Shown: positions 42,606 through 52,629, numbered from the stretch's first letter. The stretch: 61,591 nt of DNA from Spirochaetaceae bacterium (GCA_028820215.1 JAPPKD010000042.1:1-61591); one strand, 5' to 3'. Made by a program: numbers and translations. The notes: generated by a model not told the origin, from the letters alone.

Positions 42606-42652
42606 CGTAGTCGTGAACCTCCGCGGCTCACCCGGCATACGGAGATTCGAAG

Positions 42653-42886
42653 ATGGCTTGGCAGGAGCGAATCGGCGTCGATGCGAACGTGATGACCGGC
42701 AAGCCGGTCGTGCGGGGCACTCGGTTGGCAGTGGAGTTCATCATCGAACTCCTGGCGCAGGGATGGTCCGAGACGGACATCCTGACGAACTATCCGCAGT
42801 TGCGGAGCGAGGACATCCGCGCTTGCCTGCACTATGCGAGCGACGTGCTGCGTTCGGAGAAGGTGTATCCGATTGGGGCTGCGTGA
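42653..42886 (+). CDS. DUF433 antitoxin-like protein
   Basis: 77 residues with the DUF433 winged-helix pattern: MTGKPVVRGTRLAVEFIIELLAQGW, ILTNYPQLRSEDIRACLHYASD. DUF433 proteins are the usual antitoxin beside PIN-like DUF5615 toxins. The ATG at 42653 has GGAG eight bases upstream. The module lies between two copies of a promoter-bearing repeat, and its toxin gene is cut short. Confidence 0.85.
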   Translation: MAWQERIGVDANVMTGKPVVRGTRLAVEFIIELLAQGWSETDILTNYPQLRSEDIRACLHYASDVLRSEKVYPIGAA

Positions 42887-42898
42887 GCCCACCAGCAC

Positions 42899-43078
42899 GT
42901 GGACATTCTTGCTGACGAAAACGTGCCAGGTGCCGCCGTAGCACGGCTGCGCAACGCAGGACACGACGTGTCATGGGTATCAGAAGATGCGCCAGGCACT
43001 GCCGACCCGGATGTACTCGAACGTGCGTCGAAGGAAAACCGGCGACCTTGCTACGCACCGCTCCGCGGATGCGGTTGA
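42899..43078 (+). pseudogene. DUF5615 PIN-like toxin, truncated
   Basis: From GTG 42899 the frame reads ILADENVPGAAVARLRNAGH, then VSWVSEDAPGTADPDVLERA, the DUF5615 start with its first acidic residues (DEN). After about 47 residues the match stops and 12 unrelated residues run to a TGA inside the right repeat copy. The expected LLTFDKDFG catalytic half is missing. The protein would be 59 residues instead of about 110 and is probably inactive. Confidence 0.72.
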
Positions 43079-43110
43079 GCCGGCGACCGCGCCGGACCTA
43101 TGCTTTGGCG
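43074..43110 (+). repeat. Right copy of the 37-bp promoter repeat
   Basis: TTGAGC (43075-43080) and TATGCT (43099-43104), 18 bases apart. The -10 ends eight bases before ATG 43112, which makes this the leaderless promoter of the oxidoreductase gene. Two mismatches to the left copy. Confidence 0.75.
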
Positions 43111-43111
43111 T

Positions 43112-44179
43112 ATGGAGCGAGTGAAGTGCGCGGTGATCGGCGCCGGCTGGTGGGGGACGACCTCGCACGTGCCGGCCCTGCGGGACAATCCTCACGCTGA
43201 GCTGGTGGCGATCCAGCATCACGACCGGGAGACGGCAGAGCGCATCGCCCGCGACTTCGGCGTCCCGCACGCCTGCACCACCCCGGAGGAGGTGCTGGCG
43301 ATCGACGGGCTGCAGGCCGTGGCGATCAGCTCGGTGCCGAAGCTCCACTACGCTCAGGGCAAGGCGGCGCTCGAGCGCGGCCTGCACGTGCTGATCGAGA
43401 AGCCGTTCACGATCCGCGGCGAGGAGGGCCGGGAGCTGGTCAGCCTGGCCGACGCGAAGGGGCTGCACCTCATGGTGGGCGCCACCTATCACTTCACCCG
43501 CCACTGCCAGGAGGCGCGGCGGGTGCTGCAGTCGGGCGGCCTCGGCACCGTGCGGATGATCAGCATCCTGTTCACCAACCTCACCCAGGGCCTGTACCGC
43601 GGGCTGGAATGGGACGAGGCGATGCCGTCCGAGGACGAGGCGCGCTCCGAGCACCAGCGGCCCTACCTCGTGCCGGGCCAGACCTCGTACAGCGATCCGG
43701 CGATCGCCGGCGGCGGCCAGATCTACACGCAGGTCTCCCATCCGGCCGCCTACATCAGCTACCTCACCGAGCGGCAACCGGTCGAGGTGTTCGCCCGCTT
43801 CGAGAACGACGGCGCGGCGGTGGACGTCTACGACGCGCTGGTGATCGTGCTCGACGACGGCACGCTGGTGAGCCTGGCCTCAAACGGGGCGGCGACGGCC
43901 GCGAAGATGCACTACGAGCTGCGCGTGCACGGCACCGGCGGCGTCCTGGAGCAGGAGCTCTGGAAAGGGACGCTGACCGTGGACGGCGCAGACGGACTCA
44001 CCGAGCACGAGCCGCTGGAGGACACCTATCCGGTCGGCGGGCCCTCCGCGAACCTGATCGACGTGGCGCGCGGCGCCGCGGAGAACCTGTCGCCCGGCCG
44101 CCACGGCGCGTTCGGCTCCGTGGTCAGCGAGGCGGCGATCGAGTCCGTGCGCACCGGCCGGCCGGTCACGATCGCGTAA
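43112..44179 (+). CDS. Gfo/Idh/MocA family NAD(P)-dependent oxidoreductase
   Basis: 355 residues. The Rossmann start is CAVIGAGWWGTTSHVPAL, then LIEKPFTIRGEE with the family Lys, and the C-terminal domain has GGQIYTQVSHPAAYISYL with a His in the active-site region. It is a different branch from the 15331 protein (longer, with GGGQIYTQVSH). The start is set by the promoter repeat. It is flanked by two TA modules rather than by sugar genes. Confidence 0.9.
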   Translation: MERVKCAVIGAGWWGTTSHVPALRDNPHAELVAIQHHDRETAERIARDFGVPHACTTPEEVLAIDGLQAVAISSVPKLHYAQGKAALERGLHVLIEKPFTIRGEEGRELVSLADAKGLHLMVGATYHFTRHCQEARRVLQSGGLGTVRMISILFTNLTQGLYRGLEWDEAMPSEDEARSEHQRPYLVPGQTSYSDPAIAGGGQIYTQVSHPAAYISYLTERQPVEVFARFENDGAAVDVYDALVIVLDDGTLVSLASNGAATAAKMHYELRVHGTGGVLEQELWKGTLTVDGADGLTEHEPLEDTYPVGGPSANLIDVARGAAENLSPGRHGAFGSVVSEAAIESVRTGRPVTIA

Positions 44180-44212
44180 CGAACCACTCCGCCGATCTCG
44201 CTCCTCACTCGC

Positions 44213-44241
44213 TTGCCGTATCCGGGCCTGCGGCATATGCT
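44213..44241 (+). promoter_or_regulatory. Leaderless promoter of the VapBC-like module
   Basis: TTGCCG (44213-44218) and TATGCT (44236-44241) with 17 bases between; the -10 ends eight bases before ATG 44249. The same TATGCT box is used in both copies of the repeat at 42569 and 43074. Confidence 0.55.
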
Positions 44242-44248
44242 TCGGCCT

Positions 44249-44503
44249 ATGCAACAGCGCTTGCCTTCCTCCGAGCGCCGTGTCCGGTTGTTCCGAAACG
44301 GGCGCAACCAAGCAGTCCGTATCCCACGGGATTTCGAGATCGAGGGCGACGAAGCGATCATCCGCAGGGACGGGGATCACCTGATCCTGCAACCGGTTGA
44401 GACGGGACGGCTGCTGTCCGTCCTGTCGCGACTGAAGCCGCTGCAGGACGACTTCCCGGACGTCGACACAGGCCTCCCTCCACTCGACGACGTAGTGCTT
44501 TGA
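44249..44503 (+). CDS. VapB/AbrB-type antitoxin
   Basis: 84 residues. The AbrB/MazE-like N-terminal segment is RRVRLFRNGRNQAVRIPRDFEI, the usual VapB DNA-binding loop, followed by an acidic tail (DDFPDVDTGLPPLDDVVL) that would wrap the toxin. It is four bases ahead of the PIN toxin and leaderless by promoter position. Confidence 0.85.
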   Translation: MQQRLPSSERRVRLFRNGRNQAVRIPRDFEIEGDEAIIRRDGDHLILQPVETGRLLSVLSRLKPLQDDFPDVDTGLPPLDDVVL

Positions 44504-44507
44504 CGCC

Positions 44508-44981
44508 GTGGACCCGACGTTCCTGCTCGATACCAATGTCGTCTCGCATCTTGTCCGCAATCCCCAGGGCGTCGTGGCGATCCGGATCGCGGAAGCAGGC
44601 GAACGGCGGATCTGCACGAGCACCGTCGTGGCTGCCGAGCTCCGCTTTGGCGCTGCGAAGCGAGGCTCCCGACGACTCACCCGTCAACTCGATGAGGTTC
44701 TTTCAGCGATGGAGATTCTGCCGATGGACGCGCCGGTCGACCGCCACTACGCAACCATTCGCGTTCATCTGGAAGGCAGCGGAAACATCATCGGCCCGAA
44801 CGATCTGCTCATCGCCGCCCACGCACTCGCGCACGACATGACGCTGGTCAGTGCCAACGTAAGCGAGTTCTCGCGGGTCCCGGGCCTCCGAGTCGTGAAC
44901 TGGCTCAGCGATACGGAGCCGGCGAGACCGGTTGAACCCGGGCTGACCAAGGATCAACCGCCGGCGTCGACCGGGCCGTAG
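44508..44981 (+). CDS. VapC-type PIN-domain toxin
   Basis: 157 residues. The PIN acidic residues are seen in FLLDTNVVSHLV (Asp), STVVAAELRFG (Glu) and GPNDLLIAAHALAHD (Asp), with LVSANVSEFSRVPGLRVVNW as the last strand. It would cleave RNA, commonly tRNA, when free. The last 20 residues are a Pro-rich tail that overlaps the end of the convergent Cox11-like gene by 28 bases. It starts at GTG 44508. Confidence 0.88.
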   Translation: MDPTFLLDTNVVSHLVRNPQGVVAIRIAEAGERRICTSTVVAAELRFGAAKRGSRRLTRQLDEVLSAMEILPMDAPVDRHYATIRVHLEGSGNIIGPNDLLIAAHALAHDMTLVSANVSEFSRVPGLRVVNWLSDTEPARPVEPGLTKDQPPASTGP

Positions 44982-45865
44982 CGGTAGGTGATGCCGACGG
45001 CGTCGATCGCGCTCGGCAGGTCCCAGGCCAGCCGGAACACCAGGGACAGCTCGCGGGACTCGCCGGGATCCAGGCGCTCCTCGAAGAAACAGAAGCACTG
45101 GATCAGCTCGACGTGGCGCTGTGCAGCCGGCGGAGTGTAGGCGTGCGTCGCCATCACGCGCAGAGGCTCCTCCGAGGTGTTGCGCACCGCGAACGTGGCG
45201 CGGGCGGTCTCGCCGGGCCGCACGCGAAGCTCCGGTTCGGAGACGACCGCGAACTCCAGCGGCAGGCCGTCGGCCACCAGGGCGGCGAGCGTCACCGGCA
45301 GATCCGCGTCCCAGCCCATGATCACCCGCCAGCGGCCGCCTTCGCGGATCAGTTCCACCGTCTCGGTCACCTCCACCACCGGCAGGCGGCCGGCGCGCGC
45401 GTCGGCGCGGATGCTGCGCACCACGTCCCGAGGCGACTCCGTTCCTCCGAACGCGCCGCCGGCCTCCGTGGCGTGCAGCAGCGCGTTCAGGTCGCCGTCG
45501 GCGGAGTTGGGCAGCTTGGCGCGGATCGTCACCCGCGCCTGATCGCCGGTCACGTCGGAATCGGCCCCCAGGAAGCGTATCGCCGCCGTCAGGGCGTCGA
45601 CCCCCGGCTGGAACGCCTCCGGGAACGGCGGATTGACCTCCACGAACTCTTCCAGGGTCCGCTCGGCCCGATCGGCCGCGGAGGCAAGCTCGTAGAGCCG
45701 CTCGCTGTGGCGGGCATAACGGGCGCGCAGGAACCGTTCGGTCACCTCCTGCGGTGAGTCGGGCAGCGCCACGGCGACGACCAGCGCGGCGGTGACCATC
45801 ACCACCGTTGCGGTCAGGACGATGAAGGAGGCGCGCCGCAGGCGTGACAGCGTCAGGTTTCCCAT
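44954..45865 (-). CDS. Membrane-anchored protein with Cox11/CtaG-like domain
   Basis: 303 residues. One hydrophobic helix lies at about 14-34. A middle region (about 40-185) of unknown fold resembles DUF4878-like envelope domains. A C-terminal beta domain (about 205-300) has LIQCFCFFEERLDPGESREL, which is the Cox11 copper-binding CFCF and following Pro-Gly-Glu. Cox11 inserts copper into cytochrome oxidase. No oxidase gene is present here and the middle region is not typical, so a different copper role is possible. It is divergent from the SDR gene. Confidence 0.72.
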   Translation of the reverse strand: MGNLTLSRLRRASFIVLTATVVMVTAALVVAVALPDSPQEVTERFLRARYARHSERLYELASAADRAERTLEEFVEVNPPFPEAFQPGVDALTAAIRFLGADSDVTGDQARVTIRAKLPNSADGDLNALLHATEAGGAFGGTESPRDVVRSIRADARAGRLPVVEVTETVELIREGGRWRVIMGWDADLPVTLAALVADGLPLEFAVVSEPELRVRPGETARATFAVRNTSEEPLRVMATHAYTPPAAQRHVELIQCFCFFEERLDPGESRELSLVFRLAWDLPSAIDAVGITYRYGPVDAGG

Positions 45866-45868
45866 GGG

Positions 45869-45896
45869 CGTGGCGGCATCCTACACTGCCGCCACG
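45869..45896. promoter_or_regulatory. 28-bp palindrome with overlapping divergent -10 boxes
   Basis: CGTGGCGGCA (45869-45878) and TGCCGCCACG (45887-45896) are perfect 10-bp arms around TCCTACAC. A plus-strand TACACT (45882-45887) and a minus-strand TAGGAT (45883-45878) lie in the centre. The gene on each side begins 4 or 1 bases outside the arms. It is a strong candidate operator shared by the Cox11-like gene and the SDR unit. Confidence 0.65.
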
Positions 45897-45932
45897 ATGA
45901 AGCACTTCATGCCCTCCCCGAGGATTTCGTAG
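45897..45932 (+). CDS. Leader mini-ORF before the SDR gene
   Basis: Eleven codons from ATG 45897 (MKHFMPSPRIS) to a TAG that shares one base with the SDR GTG at 45932. Its ATG directly follows the palindrome and lies ten bases after the TACACT box, where a leaderless ribosome would start. GAGG near its end serves the SDR. It may be a coupling leader rather than a functional peptide. Confidence 0.4.
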   Translation: MKHFMPSPRIS

Positions 45933-46660
45933 TGGCGGCGCTCGACGGCACCGCTGCCATCGTCACCGGCGCCGGCACCGGCATCGGCGCCGCCATCGCC
46001 GCCGCGCTGCACGGCGCGGGAGCCGCGGTGACCCTGATCGGCCGGCGGCCGGAGCCGCTTGCCGACGTGGCCGGCCGGATCGGCGGCGACCGCGTGCACT
46101 CCTGCCCCTGCGACGTATCGGACTACGACGCCGTGCAGGCCTCCTTCGCCGAAGCGGCCAACGCGCACGGGCCGGCCACGATCCTGGTCAACAACGCCGG
46201 CATCAACACCAATCCGCGTTCGGTTTCCGGAGTGTCGCTTCCGGACTGGGACCAGACGGTGGCGGTGGACCTGTCGGCCGTCTTCTACTGCGTGCGGGTC
46301 GCGCTGCCGGCGATGCGCGCGGCAGGCGCCGGGACGATCGTCCACATCGGCTCCACCGCGGGACGCTGGGGCTCGAGCCTGGCCGGCGCGGCGTACAGCG
46401 CGGCCAAGCACGGCGTGATGGGACTGAACTCGGTCATCAACGACGAGGAGTCCCGCAACGGCATCCGCTCCACGGTCATCCTGCCCGGTGAGGTGGAGAC
46501 GCCGATCCTGGACCGGCGCCCGGAGCCGGTGAGCGCCGAACGGCGCCAGGCGATGCTGCAGCCTGAGGACGTGGCGGCCGCCACGCTGCTGGCGGCCACC
46601 CTGCCCGACCGCGCCTGCATCACGGAGCTGGTGATCAAGCCTCGAGTCTCATACGCGTAG
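45932..46660 (+). CDS. Short-chain dehydrogenase/reductase (SDR)
   Basis: 242 residues of classical SDR type: VTGAGTGIGAAIAAAL for NAD(P), NNAGINTN, a Ser in HIGSTAGRW, and YSAAKHG with catalytic Tyr and Lys. The C-terminal GEVETPILDRRP fits substrate-loop patterns for sugar or keto-acid alcohols. The start is GTG 45932; it begins Met-Ala-Ala-Leu and is probably co-transcribed with the mini-ORF. Confidence 0.92.
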   Translation: MAALDGTAAIVTGAGTGIGAAIAAALHGAGAAVTLIGRRPEPLADVAGRIGGDRVHSCPCDVSDYDAVQASFAEAANAHGPATILVNNAGINTNPRSVSGVSLPDWDQTVAVDLSAVFYCVRVALPAMRAAGAGTIVHIGSTAGRWGSSLAGAAYSAAKHGVMGLNSVINDEESRNGIRSTVILPGEVETPILDRRPEPVSAERRQAMLQPEDVAAATLLAATLPDRACITELVIKPRVSYA

Positions 46661-46706
46661 CACCCGGGTCCGCGGCGCCGTCCCCTTCGAAAAGTTAACT
46701 TTCATA

Positions 46707-46734
46707 TTGACTATGTGATGGGGTATGCTTACTC
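46707..46734 (+). promoter_or_regulatory. Leaderless promoter of the YIP1-like/efflux unit
   Basis: TTGACT (46707-46712) and TTACTC (46729-46734), 16 bases apart, with TG one base before the hexamer. The predicted transcript start coincides with GTG 46741. The local DNA is distinctly AT-rich. Confidence 0.5.
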
Positions 46735-46740
46735 CACACG

Positions 46741-47619
46741 GTGATGGTGGCCTCCCGCGCGAAGAGTGAGCGAAGCGAACCGCACTCCAAGAGTGACGAA
46801 CGGAACCCGGTTCGTTACGTTCCGGGTGTGCGGTTCCTCGCGGCGTTGACGCGCGCGGCCACCCAGCCCGGGCGCGCTTTTGACCCGAAGGACACGCCGA
46901 CCTTCTCCATGTTCGCCGTGCTGGTGCTGGTGTTCGGCATCACCGCCGTTGGCGAAACCCTGATCCTGTGGCACGCCCGCTCGCCGGTCATGCGGGAGAT
47001 CGCCCTGGTGGAGGCGCGCCACATCGCCGAGCGCGCAGCCGTGTTCAGCGGCGAGGATCGTATCCACGAGCAGCAGGCCCGCGCGTACAGCCGCCTGATC
47101 GCGCCGTCCACGCCGGGCGCGAAGACGCTGCGCGTCATGCTGGCCTCGGCCGCGTTGCTGGCCGCGCTCGGCATGACCTGGGTGGCGTTGATGGTTCTGA
47201 CACAGTTCTTTGGCGGCGAGGAGCCGATCGCCCCCGACCGGCCCCGCGCGTCGATACGCCTGGTGGGCGCCGCCTTCGTGCCGCTCGCCGTCCGGCGGCT
47301 CCTGTCGGGGGCCCTTACGTTGGCGACGGACGCGGAGTCGGCCGCCAACGTGACCACCGTCGCGGAGTACCGCGAATTGATCGTCGCGCGCTTCGACCTG
47401 GCGTCGCTGGCCGGCTGGAACCTGCCGGGGATCGTCGAGCGCTTCGCGGTACTGCTCACCGATCCTTTCAGCCTGTGGGCGCTGGCGGTGCTGGCTGCCG
47501 GCACCGCCGTGCTGCTGCGCCTGCCTGCGCGGCGGGCGCTGGCACAGACCGCCTGCATCGCCGTGCTGTGGGCGGTCGTGGACGCCGCCGTCGGCGGCCG
47601 GCTGGCCATCCTGGCGTGA
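46741..47619 (+). CDS. YIP1-like multi-pass membrane protein
   Basis: 292 residues. A basic, polar N-terminus (1-50) is followed by hydrophobic segments at about 57-76, 135-158, 175-195, 235-255 and 265-285. The general layout and FLAALTRAATQPGRAFDP resemble YIP1-family proteins that often precede MacB transporter genes. It lies 13 bases before the MacA-like gene and is probably in the same operon. GTG 46741 and ATG 46744 are adjacent starts. Confidence 0.68.
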   Translation: MMVASRAKSERSEPHSKSDERNPVRYVPGVRFLAALTRAATQPGRAFDPKDTPTFSMFAVLVLVFGITAVGETLILWHARSPVMREIALVEARHIAERAAVFSGEDRIHEQQARAYSRLIAPSTPGAKTLRVMLASAALLAALGMTWVALMVLTQFFGGEEPIAPDRPRASIRLVGAAFVPLAVRRLLSGALTLATDAESAANVTTVAEYRELIVARFDLASLAGWNLPGIVERFAVLLTDPFSLWALAVLAAGTAVLLRLPARRALAQTACIAVLWAVVDAAVGGRLAILA

Positions 47620-47632
47620 GGGAGACCGAAAC

Positions 47633-49036
47633 ATGAAACGAAGAACCAGCCTGCTGCTGCGCTTCGCGGGCATCGCGGTGATCCTGCTGATCGTCGCCAG
47701 CTTCGCGCTCAGCCGCCTGTTCCGGAGCGACCCGCTGGCCGAAGCCGTGCCGGTGGAGCTGGAGGAGGCGGTGGTCACCGCCATGCAGACCCGCGTCGTC
47801 GGGAGCTGCACCTTCCGTTCGCGGCGCAGCGTGGAGGTCACTTCCGACGTGGGTGGACGGGCGATCGCCATTCCGGTCCAGGTAGGCGACCCGGTCACGG
47901 CCGGGCAGACGCTGGTCCGCTTCGAGCAGTCGGAGCTGCGCAACGCGCTGGCGCAGGCGCAGGCGTCGCTGCGCGAGACCGAGCTCGGTCTCGCGCACCG
48001 GCTTGCCAAGCTGCGCGCCACCATCGTCTCGGCGGAGCGGACGTGGGCTGACCGCGTCCGCTCCCTCGAGCGCAGCCGGACCCTGCACGGCAGCGGCACG
48101 GTGTCCGACGACCAACTGGCGCAGGCCGAGCAGTCCGAGCGCGACGCCTTCGATGCGCTGCAGAGCGCCCGCGCCGAGCTCAACCTGGCGGCCAGCCTGC
48201 CGGTCGACATGGAGCCGCCGATGGATGCCGGGGGCGATGCGCGCATCATCAACGACGATCCCGCCGTGATTCAGGCACGGCTCGCCGCCGCACGAGCCGC
48301 GGACGACCTGCGCCAGGCGACCGTGGTGGCGCCGCTCGACGGCACGGTGACCAAGCTGGAGGCGACCCTCGGCAACCACCTCGGAGCCGGTCGGCCGGTC
48401 GCCACGGTGGAGACTCTGGACGACATCCTGGCCGGCGTGCAGATCGACGAGGTCGACATCGGCAAGATCCGACTCGGCCAGGAGGTGCTCCTCACCACCG
48501 AGACCCTGCGCGACGCAGAGCTGCTGGGGACGATCACGCTCGTGCCGCCGAGCATGGAGCAGACCGGCAACGTGCCGCTGGTCACCATCGACGTCGACGT
48601 CGACGAACACAGCCTGCCCGATGGGGCGCGGCTGCTCGCCGGTTCCTCCTGCCGCGCGCGGATCGACGCCGAGTTGAAGCAGGAGGCGACCGCCGTCCCC
48701 TACGCCGCCCTGCTGGAGCGGGCCGGGGCCACGATCGCGTTCGTGGCCAAACCCGTCGAGGGAGAGGAGGGCCAATACGTCCTGGAGCGCCGCGAGGTGG
48801 AGATAGGCGTGTCCACCCCCAGCCAGGTGGAGGTGAAGGAGGGCATCGAGCCGGGCGAGATGGTCGTGGTCGGCAACCTGGCGCTGCTGCGCGACGGGCT
48901 GTCCGTGATGGTCGAGCAGGAAGCTGAGCCGCCCGCCCCGGAGACCGACGACGCGCAGGCCACCGACGGCCCGGCCTCGGATGAGGCTCCGCCAGAAGGC
49001 CAGCCGGCTGACGAGGCGTCCACGGAAGGGTCATGA
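47633..49036 (+). CDS. MacA-like periplasmic adaptor (HlyD/MFP family)
   Basis: 467 residues. One N-terminal transmembrane helix (about 10-28), then the biotinyl-lipoyl-like half motif [21 protein letters not shown], a coiled coil (about 100-200), and the second half [20 protein letters not shown] beta-barrel region with [17 protein letters not shown] follows, and the last 50 residues are an acidic Glu/Pro/Ala tail. It would bridge the MacB pump to an outer-membrane channel. The ATP-binding gene begins inside its stop (ATGA). Confidence 0.88.
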   Translation: MKRRTSLLLRFAGIAVILLIVASFALSRLFRSDPLAEAVPVELEEAVVTAMQTRVVGSCTFRSRRSVEVTSDVGGRAIAIPVQVGDPVTAGQTLVRFEQSELRNALAQAQASLRETELGLAHRLAKLRATIVSAERTWADRVRSLERSRTLHGSGTVSDDQLAQAEQSERDAFDALQSARAELNLAASLPVDMEPPMDAGGDARIINDDPAVIQARLAAARAADDLRQATVVAPLDGTVTKLEATLGNHLGAGRPVATVETLDDILAGVQIDEVDIGKIRLGQEVLLTTETLRDAELLGTITLVPPSMEQTGNVPLVTIDVDVDEHSLPDGARLLAGSSCRARIDAELKQEATAVPYAALLERAGATIAFVAKPVEGEEGQYVLERREVEIGVSTPSQVEVKEGIEPGEMVVVGNLALLRDGLSVMVEQEAEPPAPETDDAQATDGPASDEAPPEGQPADEASTEGS

Positions 49037-49748
49037 TCCGCTTGGCCGGCATCACCAAGGTCTACCCGATGGGCGCGGACGTCACGGTCACCGCCCTCGC
49101 CGGAGTCGACCTGTCGATCGACGAGCACGAGTTCGTGGCGGTCATGGGCCCGTCCGGATCGGGCAAGTCGACCCTGATGAACATCGTCGGCTGCCTGGAC
49201 CGGCCGAGCGCCGGCACCTACGAGCTGGCCGGCGCCGACGTGTCGCGGATGTCCGACCACGAGCTGGCGCGCGTGCGCAACGAGCGCATCGGCTTCATCT
49301 TCCAGACCTTCAACCTGCTGCCGCGCATGACGGCGCTGCGCAACGTCGAGCTGCCCATGATCTACGCGGGCGTCCGGCGCCGCGACCGCCGCTGGCGCGC
49401 CACCGAAGCGCTGGAGCGGGTCGGCCTTGGCGACCGGGTGCGCCACCGCCCTACCGAGATGTCCGGCGGCCAGCGCCAGCGAGTCGCCATCGCCCGCGCG
49501 CTGGTCAACTACCCGTCGATCGTGTTCGCGGACGAGCCCACGGGCAACCTGGATTCGGCCACCGGCGAGGAGATCATGCAACTCCTCACGGACCTCAACG
49601 TGTCGGGAGCCACCATCATCCTGGTCACCCACGACGCCGACGTCGCCGCCTACAGCCGCCGCGTGATCCACCTGCGGGACGGCCTGATCACCCGTGACGA
49701 GCCGGTCGCCCGGCGGCCATCGAGCGCCCCCGCGGCGGAGCCGCAGTC

Positions 49749-49752
<4 letters not shown>
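49033..49752 (+). CDS. MacB-like ABC transporter ATP-binding protein
   Basis: 239 residues. Walker [11 protein letters not shown]-loop FIFQTFNL, signature [15 protein letters not shown], Walker [18 protein letters not shown], switch His VTHDAD. It is the LolD/MacB-type ATPase. In this operon it is separate, not fused to the permease as in Escherichia coli MacB. GTGA overlap with the first permease. Confidence 0.93.
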
Positions 49753-50972
<1,220 letters not shown>

Positions 50973-50990
50973 GGCCCCGGCACCCCCCGC

Positions 50991-52301
50991 ATGGCACTGC
51001 GCATCGCCCGACCCGCGTCATCGCCCGGGAGTCCGCCAGCGAGACGGCGCTTCCTGCCCGGCATGCGTCCCGGGTCGCTGGTGTTCGAGGCGGCGGCCGC
51101 GGTGGCCACCAACCGGTTCCGCGCCGTGCTGGCGGTGCTGGGCATCACCATCGGCGTGGGCTCGGTGATCGCCATCGTCGGTCTCGGCGACGGCGCCAAG
51201 GTCGTGGTGCGCGACGCGATCTCCAGCTTCGGGGCCGGCTCGCTGATGGTGATGCCCGACTGGCGGGCGCGCGACGCCGACGGCGAGCGCTACGAAACGG
51301 AGTTCATCACCATCGCGGACGTGGAGCAGATCAACGCCCAGGCCGACGCGGTCAAGGCGGTGACGCCCGAGGTGATGATCAGCGGCCAGACCGTTCGCTA
51401 CCGCGACCGCTCAAGCGACACCGACACGACGCTCTACGGCACGCTGCACTACTACCTCGCGGCGAGCACGGTCAGCGTGGCGCAGGGCCGGTTCCTCAAC
51501 CCCGACGACGAGCGCCTGCAGCGCAAGGTGGCCGTGATCGGTTCCGAGGTCGCGGCCAGGCTGTTCCCCGACGGGTCGCCGCTCGGCGAGCTGATCTCCG
51601 TCGGCACGTGGTTCGAGCTGGAGGTGGTCGGCGTGCTCGCTCCGGAGGAGCAGGGCCTCCTCGGAGTCACCAGCTTCGCCGGATCGGTCGACGACCGGGT
51701 GTTCCTGCCGGTGTCGACGCTGCAGCGTCTCACCGGCTGGCAGGGGATCTTCTTCCTCTGGGGTCAGGCGGCCAGCCTGCGCCAGATCGACGAAGCCAAA
51801 CGGCAGATCCTGGCGATCCTCGACGCCAACCACGGCCGCCACGACGGCCGCCACCGCAAGTTCGTGGTGGAGGACATGAACCAGCTCCTGGAGACGATCG
51901 ACAGCACCACCGGCACCATCACCACCATGGTCTCGCTGCTGGGCGTGATCGCGCTGGTGGTGGCCGGGATCGGCGTGATGAACATCATGCTGGTCTCCGT
52001 GCGCGAGCGGACGCGCGAGATCGGCACGCGCAAGGCGATCGGCGCCCAGCAGGCGTCGATCCTGAACCAGTTCGTCGCGGAAGCGGTGCTGATCTGCGGA
52101 GGCGGCGGGCTCGCCGGCATCGGCCTGGCGGCGGCCGCCATCACCATCGTCGCCGAGGCGACGCAGTGGCCGGGACTGATTTCCCTCGGGACGGTGCGGC
52201 TGGCGTTCCTGCTGGCGTTCGGGACCGGCCTGGCGTCCGGGCTCTACCCGGCCAGCCGCGCCGCGCGCATGGACCCCGTGGACGCGTTACGCCACGAATG
52301 A
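50991..52301 (+). CDS. MacB-type ABC permease (FtsX family), second copy
   Basis: 436 residues with the same plan: first helix LAVLGITIGVGSVIAIVGLG (about residues 45-64), periplasmic domain, and RERTREIGTRKAIGAQ before the last helices. An extra basic 25-residue N-terminus precedes MRPGSLVFEA, and a start at ATG 51063 is possible. The 18-base gap after the first permease keeps it in the operon. It is probably the partner half of the pump. Confidence 0.9.
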   Translation: MALRIARPASSPGSPPARRRFLPGMRPGSLVFEAAAAVATNRFRAVLAVLGITIGVGSVIAIVGLGDGAKVVVRDAISSFGAGSLMVMPDWRARDADGERYETEFITIADVEQINAQADAVKAVTPEVMISGQTVRYRDRSSDTDTTLYGTLHYYLAASTVSVAQGRFLNPDDERLQRKVAVIGSEVAARLFPDGSPLGELISVGTWFELEVVGVLAPEEQGLLGVTSFAGSVDDRVFLPVSTLQRLTGWQGIFFLWGQAASLRQIDEAKRQILAILDANHGRHDGRHRKFVVEDMNQLLETIDSTTGTITTMVSLLGVIALVVAGIGVMNIMLVSVRERTREIGTRKAIGAQQASILNQFVAEAVLICGGGGLAGIGLAAAAITIVAEATQWPGLISLGTVRLAFLLAFGTGLASGLYPASRAARMDPVDALRHE

Positions 52302-52305
52302 TCCG

Positions 52306-52629
52306 CTACTGCAGCACCGAACGTGACGTCGGCGTGACGCGGGTCACCTGCATGGTGTCCCGGTTGATCAGCTCGCCCGCGCGGGGGCTGATCGTCTCCT
52401 TCCACTCCTCGTCCTCGTACACCGCCTCGTAGAGGCGCTCCCGCTCCGCTTCTGACTCGAAGCGCCGGATCCAGATGTAGGTGGTGTCGTCCTCTTCGCC
52501 GCGGAAGCTGCCGGCGATCACCATGCCGCGCGCCACCTGGAAGGGGATGATCGTCCCCTCCATGAGGCTCAGCCATTCGTCCATCTTGCCGGCTGCGACT
52601 TCGTACCGTCGAATCTCGTAAAAGGCCAT
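52306..52629 (-). CDS. NIPSNAP family protein
   Basis: 107 residues in one ferredoxin-like fold: MAFYEIRRYEVAAGKMDEWLSLMEGTIIPF, GSFRGEEDDTTYIWIRRFES, REGL-type ERLYEAVYEDEEWKE. NIPSNAP proteins are small dimeric barrels of unclear role, sometimes monooxygenase-like. A TAGCAT box precedes its ATG. It is convergent with the permease gene and stands near a PhyH gene on the same strand. Confidence 0.85.
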   Translation of the reverse strand: MAFYEIRRYEVAAGKMDEWLSLMEGTIIPFQVARGMVIAGSFRGEEDDTTYIWIRRFESEAERERLYEAVYEDEEWKETISPRAGELINRDTMQVTRVTPTSRSVLQ

